Under the pieces are notes generated by a model, which was not told where the DNA came from, did no database searches, and was given only the letters and a program-made list of their open reading frames with translations. The translations under genes were made by a program, and so were the position numbers. From Thalassococcus arenae (lineage in GTDB: Bacteria; Pseudomonadota; Alphaproteobacteria; Rhodobacterales; Rhodobacteraceae), in NCBI RefSeq assembly GCF_019104745.1, contig NZ_JAHRWL010000001.1, positions 806,001 through 870,000 on the forward strand: DNA of 64,000 nt, written 5' to 3'. Below, one piece after another: positions 35,180 to 45,537 of the stretch; position 1 is the first letter of the stretch, and every line of letters starts with the position of its first letter.

Positions 35180-35745
35180 CCCAGGACATGCCCACCGCGC
35201 TCGACCTGCCGATGGTCGACCCGCTGCCGCCCGAGACGCAAAAGTATTTCGACATCTGCCAGGACAAGCTGGGCATGGTGCCGAACGTGCTGCGCGCCTA
35301 TGCGTTCGACATCGACAAGCTCAACGCCTTCACCGCGATGTACAACGACCTGATGCTGGCCGACAGCGGCCTGACCAAGCTGGAACGCGAGATGATCGCG
35401 GTGGTCGTGTCCTCGGTCAACAAATGCTTCTACTGCCTGACCGCGCACGGCGCCGCGGTGCGGGCGCTGTCGGGCGATCCGCAACTGGGCGAGATGCTGG
35501 TGATGAACTGGCGCGCCGCCCGGCTGGACGCTCGCCAGACCGCGATGCTGGGTTTCGCCGAAAAGATCACCCGGGCCTCGTCGGAAATCACCGAGGCCGA
35601 CCGCGCCGCCCTGCGCGCGGCAGGCTTCAGCGACCGCGACATCTGGGACATCGCCAATGTCGCGGGCTTTTTCAACATGACCAACCGCGTGGCCAGCGCC
35701 ACCGACATGCGCCCGAATGCCGAATACCACGCGCAGTCGCGCTAG
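35176..35745 (+). CDS. Peroxidase-related enzyme, AhpD/carboxymuconolactone decarboxylase-like
   Basis: A 189-residue alpha-helical protein of the alkylhydroperoxidase D-like fold. The redox motif CxxC-x3-H is present as KCFYCLTAHG near residues 76-86, followed by the helix QTAMLGFAEKIT and NVAGFFNMTNR. Relatives reduce peroxides with a disulfide-based cycle. The start is GTG at 35176, overlapping the GNAT stop; an ATG four codons later at 35188 is the alternative. The OmpA-type gene starts 29 bases before its stop. Confidence 0.9.
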   Translation: MTQDMPTALDLPMVDPLPPETQKYFDICQDKLGMVPNVLRAYAFDIDKLNAFTAMYNDLMLADSGLTKLEREMIAVVVSSVNKCFYCLTAHGAAVRALSGDPQLGEMLVMNWRAARLDARQTAMLGFAEKITRASSEITEADRAALRAAGFSDRDIWDIANVAGFFNMTNRVASATDMRPNAEYHAQSR

Positions 35746-36673
35746 GGCGCTGGCCCTGCTCGCGGCGCTGGCCCTGCCCGCCGCCCTGCCCGCGCTGACC
35801 CTGCCCGACGGCGCCGCGCGCACCGCCCAGCAGGTCGGCGATCCCGGCCGCTACCCGCTGCCCACCGGCCCCTGGACGCTGGATGCCGGCCTGCCCGTGC
35901 AGGTGGTCGAAGGCCGCGTCGTGCGCGAGGCCTGGCGCATCGACGGCACCGGGCTGACCCCCAGCCAGATCATCGTGCCCCTGCGCGACGAACTGGCCGC
36001 GCAGGGGTTCGAGATCGTGCTGGATTGCGCCGCGTCCGATTGCGGCGGTTTCGATTTCCGTTTCGGCACCGAAGTGCTTCAGGCCCCCGCCATGCTGGTC
36101 GACCTGACCGCCTTCCGCTTCGTCTCGGCCCGGCGCGGCGACGGCGCGGTGGTGTCGCTGCTGGCCAGCCGCACCGGCAATGCGGGATACCTGCAGGTCG
36201 TGCGCGCGGGCTTTGGCAGCGGCGACGGGTTCCAGGTCGGAACCGGCGCGCCGCGGCTGGTGGCCACGCAACCCGCGGCCGCCGCCCCGCAACCGCCCGG
36301 CAGCCTGACCGAACGGCTCGAGACGCAGGGACATGTGGTGCTCAGCGATCTCGATTTCGCTTCGGGCTCGGCCGACCTGGCCCGCGAAACCTATGCCTCG
36401 CTCGACGAACTGGCCGCCTATCTGCGCGGCAATCCCGACCGCACCGTGGTCTTCGTCGGCCATACCGACGCGACGGGTTCGCTGGCCGCCAACCAGGCGC
36501 TGTCGACCCGCCGCGCGCAATCGGTGGTGGCCTATATGCGCGCCCGCGACGTGCCCGCCGCCCAGGTCTCGGCCGATGGCGTCGGCTATCTCTCTCCGCG
36601 CGCCACCAACCTCACCCAGGAAGGCCGCGACACCAACCGCCGGGTCGAGGCGGTGCTGCTGTCGACCGAGTGA
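35717..36673 (+). CDS. OmpA-family peptidoglycan-binding outer-membrane/periplasmic protein
   Basis: A 318-residue protein with signal peptide (about residues 1-27, ALALLAALALPAALPA). A unique N-terminal domain (about 28-190) has two Cys in LDCAASDCGG, followed by a Pro/Ala linker, and an OmpA-like C-terminal domain (about 208-318). The latter has VVLSDLDFASGSADL, VVFVGHTDATGS, LSTRRAQSVVAYM and NRRVEAVLLS, the residues that hold diaminopimelate in peptidoglycan. It ties the envelope to the wall. The ATG lies within the upstream gene, overlapping by 29 bases. Confidence 0.9.
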   Translation: MPNTTRSRARALALLAALALPAALPALTLPDGAARTAQQVGDPGRYPLPTGPWTLDAGLPVQVVEGRVVREAWRIDGTGLTPSQIIVPLRDELAAQGFEIVLDCAASDCGGFDFRFGTEVLQAPAMLVDLTAFRFVSARRGDGAVVSLLASRTGNAGYLQVVRAGFGSGDGFQVGTGAPRLVATQPAAAAPQPPGSLTERLETQGHVVLSDLDFASGSADLARETYASLDELAAYLRGNPDRTVVFVGHTDATGSLAANQALSTRRAQSVVAYMRARDVPAAQVSADGVGYLSPRATNLTQEGRDTNRRVEAVLLSTE

Positions 36674-36784
36674 TGGTTGCGCCGAGATCGGGGCGTCTTC
36701 GCTTGCATCCAAATGTCCGCTCTGCGGACGAAGGGGACGTTCGTTCAGAGCACCCAGGGCGCGGAATCAAGGGCGAAGCCCGCC

Positions 36785-36918
36785 GGGCCGCGCCCTCCCT
36801 CCACCTTGGGAGGGCGCATTTGCGACGCCGCACACCCGCACAATCGCGGGAGGTTTGTGGGACCATGAACCGGCGACAACAGCCGTCGAGAGCGCCCACC
36901 CGAGGGAGGGCGCGGCCC
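36785..36918. mobile_element. MITE-like element, copy 1
   Basis: A 134-base element bounded by perfect 16-base inverted repeats, GGGCCGCGCCCTCCCT (36785-36800) and AGGGAGGGCGCGGCCC (36903-36918). A second inner inverted pair (GGGAGGGCGC and GCGCCCACCC) lies inside. It has no coding capacity. The outer 10 bases of the ends match those of the element at 54432-54561. Target duplications were not found. Confidence 0.5.
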
Positions 36919-37049
36919 TGCGTTGCTCCGGCGCTCACCGTCCGCCAAGGGCTCAGAGCGGACATCTGACGCTTTATGTCGGCCATGCGGGTCTCCCGAA
37001 GGCATCCAAGGTCGGCTTGGCGGACGAAGCGGACGTTCATCGTCACCGT

Positions 37050-37217
37050 GACAAGCCGCGCGTTGCCGGGCCGCGGTGCGGCGATCGATTGCCGGGATTG
37101 GGCGCTTTATGGCAACCACGTCCGGACAACGGCCGAGCCTTGCGCCCGTGTCGCCAAATCGCCGTGCCGTGGGGGCGGCCCGGCGATGCGCGGCGGCCTG
37201 CGGCCTTGATTCCGCGC
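37050..37217 (+). repeat. Dispersed intergenic repeat, copy B
   Basis: Aligns with copy A (26425-26597) over its length, with several identical blocks of 14-20 bases, and its last 31 bases are identical to 5507-5537. It ends GCCTTGATTCCGCGC. It is non-coding. Confidence 0.65.
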
Positions 37218-37306
37218 AGGCACGGTGTCCGCCAAGGGCTTATAGCGGCCGCACGCGGCGCTCGCGACACGCTTTCGATCCGCAAGTCATGGACGCCTCG
37301 CACGGC

Positions 37307-37334
37307 AGAAAAAACCCGGGCCGAAGCCCGGGTT
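37307..37334 (-). terminator. Rho-independent terminator after the LysR gene
   Basis: A 9-base-pair perfect stem (AACCCGGGC, 37313-37321, with 37326-37334) and a CGAA loop, followed on the minus strand by six T. It lies 40 bases after the LysR stop. Confidence 0.87.
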
Positions 37335-37373
37335 CGCAGTCAGCCTATCAGGACAGGCACGGGGAAGATCGGC

Positions 37374-38279
37374 TCACCACTTCAGCGGGCCCTTTTCGGC
37401 GAACTGGTGGACCAGGAAATCGATGAAGGCGCGCACCTTGGGCTGGGTGAACCGGCCCGGCGGATAGACCGCGTAGATGCCTTGCGTTTCGACCGGCAGA
37501 TCGGGGATCGCATCCTCGACCAGCCCGGCCTCCATCGCTTCGTGATACAGGTAGGACGGCAGATAGGCGATGCCCAGACCCGCGATGCAGGCGTTCAGCA
37601 GCGACTGGCCGTCATTGACGCTCAGCCAGCCGGCGGTGCGCACCTGGCGCTTTTCGCCCGACGGCGCGGTGATCTTCCAGACATTGCCCGACGACTGGTT
37701 CGAGTAATGCAGCAGCTTGTGCTCGTTCAGGTCGTCGATCCGCGCGGGGCGGCCGAATTTCTCGAAATAGGACGGCGCCGCGATCATCCGCTTGGTGGTC
37801 TCGGTCAGCTTGCGGGCGCGCAGCGTGCTGTCTTCCAGCTCGCCGATACGCACGGCCATGTCGAAGCCTTCGGAAATCAGCTCCACATAGCGGTTGTTCA
37901 GCACCATGTTCACGGTGATGTCGGGAAATTCCGCCAGGAACTCGCCCAGCACCGGCGACATGTGGTTCACGCCGAAATCCGTGGCGACCGAGATGCGCAG
38001 CAGGCCCGAAGGCGCCGATTGCATCGAGGTGACCAGCGCGTCGGCCTCGCCGGCATCGTTCAGCACCCGGCGGGCGCGGTCGTAATAGGCCAGGCCGATC
38101 TCGGTCGGGCTGACGCGCCGCGTGGTGCGGTTCAGCAACCGTGCACCCAGCCGCGCCTCGAGACTCGAGACATGCTTGGACACGGCGGACTTGGAAATGC
38201 CCATCTTCTTGGCGGCGTCGGTAAAGCCCCCCTGGTCCACCACCGTGGCGAACGCCTCCATCTCGGTCAGACGATCCAT
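37374..38279 (-). CDS. LysR-family transcriptional regulator
   Basis: A 301-residue LTTR. The winged helix-turn-helix (residues about 1-60) has MDRLTEMEAFATVVDQGGFTDAA and SKSAVSKHVSSLEARLGARLLNRTTRRV (quoted by key blocks SAVSKHVSSLE and LLNRTTRRV). The ligand-binding domain follows with GLLRISVATDFG. It belongs to the AaeR/CrgA-like group that often controls aromatic or redox genes. ATG 38279 with GGGAGACGGG upstream is the usual start. It is divergent from the DUF4399 gene, 207 bases apart, which may be its target. Confidence 0.93.
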   Translation of the reverse strand: MDRLTEMEAFATVVDQGGFTDAAKKMGISKSAVSKHVSSLEARLGARLLNRTTRRVSPTEIGLAYYDRARRVLNDAGEADALVTSMQSAPSGLLRISVATDFGVNHMSPVLGEFLAEFPDITVNMVLNNRYVELISEGFDMAVRIGELEDSTLRARKLTETTKRMIAAPSYFEKFGRPARIDDLNEHKLLHYSNQSSGNVWKITAPSGEKRQVRTAGWLSVNDGQSLLNACIAGLGIAYLPSYLYHEAMEAGLVEDAIPDLPVETQGIYAVYPPGRFTQPKVRAFIDFLVHQFAEKGPLKW

Positions 38280-38486
38280 TCCCGTCTCCCATCGCTTCAA
38301 CTGTCGGAGAGGGTTATCGGCGGCAAAAGGGGCGCAACTACGGCGCGGGGTGGACAATATCGGGGTATTGCCGGGCAGTGTCGGCGTTGGCGAAACGACA
38401 ACGGCGCATCGCCGCGGCGCCGCTTCGTGCTATCATTCCCGATTGCGGGCGGCATCGCGCGCCCCGCACAAACGGGAGGTTCTGCC

Positions 38487-38927
38487 ATGAAACGTCTTCT
38501 TTCCGCGGCGGCCATCGCCGCGTTCTCCGCCACCGCCGCCCTCGCCCAGGGCACCCCCGCGCCAGAGGGCGCAGCGGTCTATTTCGTCGCGCCCGAAGAC
38601 GGCGCCACGCTGTCCGGCCCGGTCAAGGTGATCTTCGGCCTCAGCGGCATGGGCGTCGCGCCCGCCGGCGTCGAAAAGGAAAACACCGGCCATCACCATC
38701 TCTATGTCAACCGCGCGCCCTTCGGCGAAGGCGAGATGGATGCCGAGATCGCCGCCAACGGCATTCCCAGCGACGACAACCACCGCCATTTCGGCGGCGG
38801 CCAGACCGAAATGACGCTGGACCTGCCCGCCGGCACCCACACGCTGCAACTGGTGCTGGGCGATCATTTCCACGTGCCGCACAACCCGCCCGTGGTGTCG
38901 GAACAGATCACCATCGTGGTGGAATGA
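38487..38927 (+). CDS. DUF4399 secreted protein
   Basis: A 146-residue protein with a signal peptide (MKRLLSAAAIAAFSATAALAQ). The mature part is His-rich: NTGHHHLYVNRA, DDNHRHFGGGQTE and LGDHFHVPHNPPVVSE match DUF4399. The histidine layout suggests metal binding, perhaps copper or zinc, in the periplasm, but no activity is known. GGGAGG lies before the ATG. It is the first gene right of the divergent LysR regulator. Confidence 0.9.
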   Translation: MKRLLSAAAIAAFSATAALAQGTPAPEGAAVYFVAPEDGATLSGPVKVIFGLSGMGVAPAGVEKENTGHHHLYVNRAPFGEGEMDAEIAANGIPSDDNHRHFGGGQTEMTLDLPAGTHTLQLVLGDHFHVPHNPPVVSEQITIVVE

Positions 38928-38931
38928 CCCG

Positions 38932-38951
38932 ACGGGACGGCGGGCGGGGCG
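38932..38951 (-). repeat. 3'-end GC element, copy 1
   Basis: Plus strand ACGGGACGGCGGGCGGGGCG. It lies about 57 bases 3' of the zntB stop in sense orientation on the minus strand. It forms one arm of a structure whose other arm (GCGCCCGCCGTGCCCG, 38981-38996) encloses an inner hairpin GGTCCGGGCC-AT-GCCCGGGCC. Other copies are at 42990-43009 and 46725-46744. Confidence 0.6.
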
Positions 38952-39007
38952 ATGGTCCGGGCCATGCCCGGGCCGAGCGGCGCCCGCCGTGCCCGAGATT
39001 CCGTGCC

Positions 39008-39958
39008 TCAGATCCAGCGGATCGCGCGGAACAGAAAGAACAGCCCCACCGCCACCGCGACATTGATCGCCGCGAAGACCGGAAAGGCCCAGGCCCAGCC
39101 GGTGCCCGGCATGCCGGCGATGTTCACCCCGAACAGACCGGTCAGGAACCCCAGCGGCAGGAACACCGCAGCGACCACCGACAACGCATAGGAATTCCGG
39201 CTGTGCTGCGCCGACAGCACCCCGGCCATGTGATCGTGCAGCGCGGCGATCCGGTCGCGCAGCGAATCCAGCTCTTCCACCACCCGCACCATGCGGTTGG
39301 CGATCTCGGCCAGCTGCGGATGCGCCACCGCCGCGATGGGCTGTTCCAGCCGCGCCAGCCTCAGCAGCGCCTCGCGCTGCGGCCCGCAATAGCGGCGCAG
39401 CTTGATGACCCGCCGCCGCAGCGGGCCCAGCGCGTCATGCGACAGAACCTCCTGTTCGTGCACGTCCTCTTCCAGCGCATCGATCCGGTCCTCGTAATCC
39501 AGCGCCACGTCCTCGATGCGGTCGACGATCAGGTCCGCCAGGACATCGACGAAGGCCACCAGGTCGACCGGCGCGCCGCCCTGCTCGATCCGGTCCCGCA
39601 ATGTCTCGGCGGCAAAGACCTTGCGGCGCCGCACGGTGATGACCTGCCGCGCATCGACCCAGATCCGCAGCGACACCATGTCGACCTGGTCGGCGCCGGC
39701 ATTGAGGTTGATCGCCCGCAGGTTCAGCATCAGCCCGCCGGGCAGCGCGTCGCAGCGCGGCCGCGTTTCGGTGGCGGCCATGGCGCGGCCGGGGATGTCG
39801 GGCAGGTTGCGCGCCAGCCAGTGCTCGGTGTCCGGCCGCGTCAGGTCGAGATGCAGCCAGCGATAACCGTCATCCGGCGGCGGCGAATCCCAGGCCCCGT
39901 CGACCAACGCGCGGGCCGTGGCGTCCGGGGCGATGTCATAGGCATAGATCGGCGTCAT
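39008..39958 (-). CDS. zntB: Zinc/divalent metal transporter, CorA-ZntB type
   Basis: A 316-residue 2-TM-GxN protein. A long cytoplasmic domain with coiled helices ends in two C-terminal helices, and the loop motif is FGVNIAGMPG: GVN rather than the GMN of magnesium-selective CorA, as in ZntB. DMVSLRIWVDARQVITVRRRK and the SHDALGPLRRR stretch fit ZntB. ATG 39958 has AGGTGGGG upstream; a longer frame exists to 40006. The unknown gene upstream ends 44 bases before this start. Confidence 0.88.
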   Translation of the reverse strand: MTPIYAYDIAPDATARALVDGAWDSPPPDDGYRWLHLDLTRPDTEHWLARNLPDIPGRAMAATETRPRCDALPGGLMLNLRAINLNAGADQVDMVSLRIWVDARQVITVRRRKVFAAETLRDRIEQGGAPVDLVAFVDVLADLIVDRIEDVALDYEDRIDALEEDVHEQEVLSHDALGPLRRRVIKLRRYCGPQREALLRLARLEQPIAAVAHPQLAEIANRMVRVVEELDSLRDRIAALHDHMAGVLSAQHSRNSYALSVVAAVFLPLGFLTGLFGVNIAGMPGTGWAWAFPVFAAINVAVAVGLFFLFRAIRWI

Positions 39959-40002
39959 GGCCCCACCTAAACGCGTTCCGCAACCAAGGCCAAGCGCCAA
40001 GC

Positions 40003-40683
40003 TCAACCCGCAGGCGCGCCTGCCAGGTGGTGCAGCCCCAGGGCCACGGGCGAATAATGATCCCGCCCGGTATCGGAAAAGACATGTTCCTGGATCCGGC
40101 GGAACGACTCGATGTAATCGGCATAGCTTGTCAGATCGACCGCCTTGGGCACCGGCAGCAGATTGCCCAGCGGCCCGGCGAAGCCGCGCACGCTGATCTC
40201 CATCTCGGCCCGGCTCAGGCCCAGCTGCGCCTCGGCGGCGATATTGGGGATCGACACCTGCACATCCGACGAAAACCGCGACGCCTCGACCTGCAGGCGT
40301 ACCGCGATGCCCATCTCCACGTCGCGCCCGTCCTCGGTCTGCACCACGGCAAAGGTCTTGGCCTCCTGGATCACGCCGACCTGCGTGGCCTTGGCCTCGG
40401 CCTTGAACAGCGCCGAGAAAAAGCTCGCCTTGCCGCTGGCGTCGCGGGTATAGGCCACCGTGCTGACCAGGTGGCGGTTCAGCACCGCGCGCGGCGGGGT
40501 GTCGTCGCCGCCGGACGACGCCGCCGCCATCTCTTCGCCCGGCACGGTGCCGGCATAGAACATCGGCGGCACATCCAGCCTGAGCTTGACCATGCCCTGC
40601 CGGGTCAGGTCGGGCATGCGCGGATCCGTGTCCAGCAGCGGTTCATAGGGCGAAGGCAGGGATTGGGTTCTGGTTCCGGCCAT
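40003..40683 (-). CDS. Conserved-looking protein of unknown function
   Basis: A 226-residue cytosolic protein with no signal peptide or membrane helix. It has a Pro-rich N terminus (SLPSPYEPLLDTDPRMPDL), a mixed alpha/beta middle with VSTVAYTRDASGKASFFSALF and SSDVQVSIPNIAAEAQLGLSRAEMEISVRGF (key SIPNIAAEA), and a C-terminal helix ending HHLAGAPAG. I do not recognise a family. The ATG at 40683 is followed 44 bases later by zntB on the same strand, so a shared transcript is likely and an inference of metal-related function is possible but weak. Confidence 0.65.
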   Translation of the reverse strand: MAGTRTQSLPSPYEPLLDTDPRMPDLTRQGMVKLRLDVPPMFYAGTVPGEEMAAASSGGDDTPPRAVLNRHLVSTVAYTRDASGKASFFSALFKAEAKATQVGVIQEAKTFAVVQTEDGRDVEMGIAVRLQVEASRFSSDVQVSIPNIAAEAQLGLSRAEMEISVRGFAGPLGNLLPVPKAVDLTSYADYIESFRRIQEHVFSDTGRDHYSPVALGLHHLAGAPAG

Positions 40684-40755
40684 GACGGGATTCCTCGGGC
40701 AACAGGACACGCGACGCGCGAATCGTTACATGGAATCCCCGTCCACCCCAAGCGC

Positions 40756-43050
<2,295 letters not shown>

Positions 43051-43662
43051 TCACACCGCGCGGGCCACCACGAAATGGCTCGGCAGCTTGGGCGGGTAAT
43101 CCCCGGTCTCGACCACCTCGAAGCCCGCCGCCTCGATGGCCCGCCGCAGCTCCGCCGGCCGCAGAAAGGCCACGAACGGCGCCTTGCCCACCAGGCGTAG
43201 CAACCCGATCAGCGGCCTGAACCACGGCTTGCCGCCCAGGCAGGGCGTCTTCGAGATGAACAGCCCGCCTTCGGGCAGCCGCGCGCGCACATGCGTCAGC
43301 GTACCGGGCAGGTCCTCGACCAGGTGCAGCAGGTTGAAGGCCATCACCGCGTCGAACGCACCCTGCGCTGCGCCCGCCTCTGCGACGGCGAAACGGACAT
43401 TGGCATCGCCCTGAACCGCCGCCTTGCCCTCGGCGATGCGGATCATCTCGCCCGACAGGTCCGTGCCCAGGATATCCGCCCCGGTATCGGCCAGCCTCAG
43501 CGCCGTGGTCCCCGTGCCACAGCCCAGTTCCAGCACCGCCATGTCCGGTGCCAGCCAGTGCCGCACCCGGTTCAGCGTTTGCTCATAGGCCTGCGCGTCG
43601 CCCACCGGGCGTTTGGCATATCCTTCGGCGATCTTGTCCCAGAATGCGGCTTTGGTCGTCAT
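43051..43662 (-). CDS. SAM-dependent methyltransferase
   Basis: A 203-residue class I methyltransferase. AFWDKIAEGYAKRP at the start, then motif I VLELGCGTGTTALRLA (residues about 43-58), the acidic loop GTDLSGEMI, and FDAVMAFNLLHLVEDLPGTL are of the Methyltransf_11/25 type. GGLFISKTPCLGGKPWFRPL follows. The substrate is unknown; phospholipid or small-molecule methylation is possible. The ATG at 43662 gives the standard start; the frame upstream to 43854 is not supported. Confidence 0.88.
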   Translation of the reverse strand: MTTKAAFWDKIAEGYAKRPVGDAQAYEQTLNRVRHWLAPDMAVLELGCGTGTTALRLADTGADILGTDLSGEMIRIAEGKAAVQGDANVRFAVAEAGAAQGAFDAVMAFNLLHLVEDLPGTLTHVRARLPEGGLFISKTPCLGGKPWFRPLIGLLRLVGKAPFVAFLRPAELRRAIEAAGFEVVETGDYPPKLPSHFVVARAV

Positions 43663-43759
43663 GGCGTTCTCCTGTCGTTTCCGCGCAGATAAGGCCGTCC
43701 CGACCCGGCCGGAACCCGCCAATCCGGCACGCCATCCATGCATTCCCGCATGGATCGCC

Positions 43760-44389
43760 TCAGCGCTCGGTCCAGCCCTTGCCCGCCAGGATCTTGCCCC
43801 GGCAGGATGCCGCCCGTCGCGCCCGCGTCTCTTCCTGCTTGGCGCCGCCGACATGGATCGCGAAACTGCGCTGCCGGCCCGGCGTCAGTGCGGCAAAAGC
43901 ATCGGCCAGCGCGGGATCGGCATCCAGCATGTCCGCCAGGGCCTCCGGCAGCTCCGGCGCCGCGGCATCGCGCGGCGCCCGCCGCCCGGCTTCGGCATGC
44001 GCCATCGCCTGGGCCAGCAGCGCCCGCACGTCATCCGATTGCGCGGTCATGGCGGCAGTGTCGCGGAACCGCACCACATCCGCATGCCGGGTGTTCGGCC
44101 CCGACCGCTCCAGCAACCCGCCGGGGTCGTCCAGCAGCGCGGCGTTGAAGAAACTCAGCCGGAAATCTCCGCGAAAGGCCCCCATCACGGCGATGTTGCG
44201 CCCGGCATGCCTGTAACAGGGATGACCCCATTTCACCTGCTCGCCCAACCCCATCCCCAGGCACAGATCGCGCAGCGCCGCCAGCCCTTCGGACCAGCGG
44301 CGCGTCGAACAATCCTCGGTATCGAACCGGTCGCAGCGCCCGCAGCCCCTGGCGAAATAATCCCCGACCTCGGTGATCATCTCTGCCAC
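43760..44389 (-). CDS. YdeI/OmdA-like (DUF1801-type) protein
   Basis: A 209-residue protein when started at GTG 44389, which has GGAG seven bases upstream; ATG 44380 would give 206 residues. Features are EQVKWGHPCYRHAGRNIAVMGAF (a DUF1801 strand pattern, key KWGHPCY), and the C-terminal ELPEALADMLDADPALADAFAALTPGRQRSFAIHV (key LTPGRQRS), then IHVGGAKQEETRARR, typical of the YdeI/OmpD-associated family. Function is unknown. It follows msrA by 10 bases and is probably in the msrB-msrA operon, suggesting a stress role. Confidence 0.82.
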   Translation of the reverse strand: MAEMITEVGDYFARGCGRCDRFDTEDCSTRRWSEGLAALRDLCLGMGLGEQVKWGHPCYRHAGRNIAVMGAFRGDFRLSFFNAALLDDPGGLLERSGPNTRHADVVRFRDTAAMTAQSDDVRALLAQAMAHAEAGRRAPRDAAAPELPEALADMLDADPALADAFAALTPGRQRSFAIHVGGAKQEETRARRAASCRGKILAGKGWTER

Positions 44390-44399
44390 GGGCCCGCTC

Positions 44400-44909
44400 C
44401 TATTCCGCCGCGTCGCGCTTGGGCAGCACCCAGTTCGGCCGCGGGAAATGGCAGGTATAGCCGTTGGGAATGCGCTCCAGGTAATCCTGGTGCTCGGGTT
44501 CGGCCTCCCAGAAATCACCCACCGGCTCGACCTCGGTCACCACCCGGCCCGGCCACAACCCGCTGGCCTCGACATCGGCGATGGTGTCCAGCGCGCATTG
44601 CCGCTGATCCTCGTCGACATAATAGATCGCCGAACGATAGCTCGGCCCGATATCGTTGCCCTGCCGGTTCGGCGTTGTCGGGTCGTGGATCTGAAAGAAG
44701 ACCTCCAGCAGCCGCCGATAGCTGATCCTCTCCGGGTCATAGAAGATCTCGATCCCCTCGGCATGGCTGCCATGGTTGCGATAGGTGGCGTTGGGCACGT
44801 CGCCGCCGGTATAGCCGACCCGCGTGCGCACCACGCCCGGCAGCTTGCGGATCAGATCCTGCATGCCCCAGAAACACCCCCCCGCCAGAACCGCGCGTTG
44901 TTCGCTCAT
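44400..44909 (-). CDS. msrA: Peptide methionine (S)-S-oxide reductase
   Basis: A 169-residue MsrA. The catalytic Cys lies in [11 protein letters not shown] near residue 15, followed by VGYTGG and [19 protein letters not shown]. It repairs methionine-S-sulfoxide in proteins. ATG 44909 overlaps the msrB stop by four bases. The order msrB-msrA-YdeI-like, all close, indicates one oxidative-repair transcript. Confidence 0.96.
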   Translation of the reverse strand: MSEQRAVLAGGCFWGMQDLIRKLPGVVRTRVGYTGGDVPNATYRNHGSHAEGIEIFYDPERISYRRLLEVFFQIHDPTTPNRQGNDIGPSYRSAIYYVDEDQRQCALDTIADVEASGLWPGRVVTEVEPVGDFWEAEPEHQDYLERIPNGYTCHFPRPNWVLPKRDAAE

Positions 44910-45355
44910 GCCCGTTCCTCCACCTGGTCGATATATTGGCCATAGCCCTCGGCCTCCATGTCGTCGCGATGGATGAACCGCAGCGATGCCGAGTTGATGC
45001 AATAGCGCAGACCGCCGCGATCGGCCGGCCCGTCCGGGAACACATGCCCCAGATGGCTGTCGCCGTGACGGCTGCGCACCTCGGTGCGGATCATGCCGTG
45101 ACTGACATCGCGCAGCTCGACGATGTTCTCCGGCTCGATCGGCTTGACGAAGCTCGGCCAGCCGCAGCCGCTTTCGTACTTGGCGGCGGATGCGAACAGC
45201 GGCTCGCCCGAGACGATGTCCACATAGATGCCCGGCTCCTTGTTGCCCAGGTATTCCCCGGTTCCCGGCCGCTCGGTGCCGCTCTGCTGGGTGACGCGGT
45301 ATTGCTCCGGGGTAAGGCTCTCGATCACCTCGGCGCGGCGTTCATACTTGGCCAT
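44906..45355 (-). CDS. msrB: Peptide methionine (R)-S-oxide reductase
   Basis: A 149-residue Msr[25 protein letters not shown] and the catalytic [12 protein letters not shown] are all visible. It repairs methionine-R-sulfoxide and complements MsrA. The CxxC zinc pairs seen in many MsrBs are not present, so it belongs to the zinc-free type. ATG 45355 has GGAGG upstream; the frame extends to 45430 but that start is unlikely. Confidence 0.96.
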   Translation of the reverse strand: MAKYERRAEVIESLTPEQYRVTQQSGTERPGTGEYLGNKEPGIYVDIVSGEPLFASAAKYESGCGWPSFVKPIEPENIVELRDVSHGMIRTEVRSRHGDSHLGHVFPDGPADRGGLRYCINSASLRFIHRDDMEAEGYGQYIDQVEERA

Positions 45356-45489
45356 GCATATCCTCCATCTCTTGCCCCCATTAGATGGGATGCGCGGCGC
45401 AAAAGCAAAGCACGCCGTCACATCCCTCACGATCGCGCCAGCCGCGCTGGCGCCGCGTCATCCCGGCCCCCACATCAAAAACAAGGGCC

Positions 45490-45512
45490 CTTCTTCTCTT
45501 TTCCAAATACGC
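45490..45512 (-). repeat. 3'-end GTATTT...AGAGAAG motif, copy 3
   Basis: On the minus strand GCGTATTTGGAAAAGAGAAG. It lies 26 bases 3' of the queG stop, in sense. Confidence 0.65.
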
Positions 45513-45537
45513 AATCCCGCCCGCGCCGCACGCGCCG

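Larger units (their letters stand above)
36674..37373. other. 700-base intergenic region filled with repeats
   Basis: No gene is supported here; short ORFs in it lack codon bias and ribosome sites. It holds a MITE-like element (36785-36918), dispersed repeat copy B (37050-37217), a 12-base inverted pair ATGTCCGCTCTG (36713-36724) and CAGAGCGGACAT (36954-36965), near-direct repeats GCGGACGAAGNGGACGTTC at 36724 and 37020, and the terminator of the LysR gene. Confidence 0.65.

Noticed and set aside
36674..37373. Short open frames in the ompA-lysR gap
   Set aside because: They overlap repeats in several frames, lack ribosome sites and show no protein-like pattern.
36333..38927. A long plus-strand frame from ompA through the repeat gap and over the LysR gene to DUF4399
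   Set aside because: Only the last 146 codons (DUF4399) are protein-like; the rest crosses non-coding repeats and is antisense to LysR.
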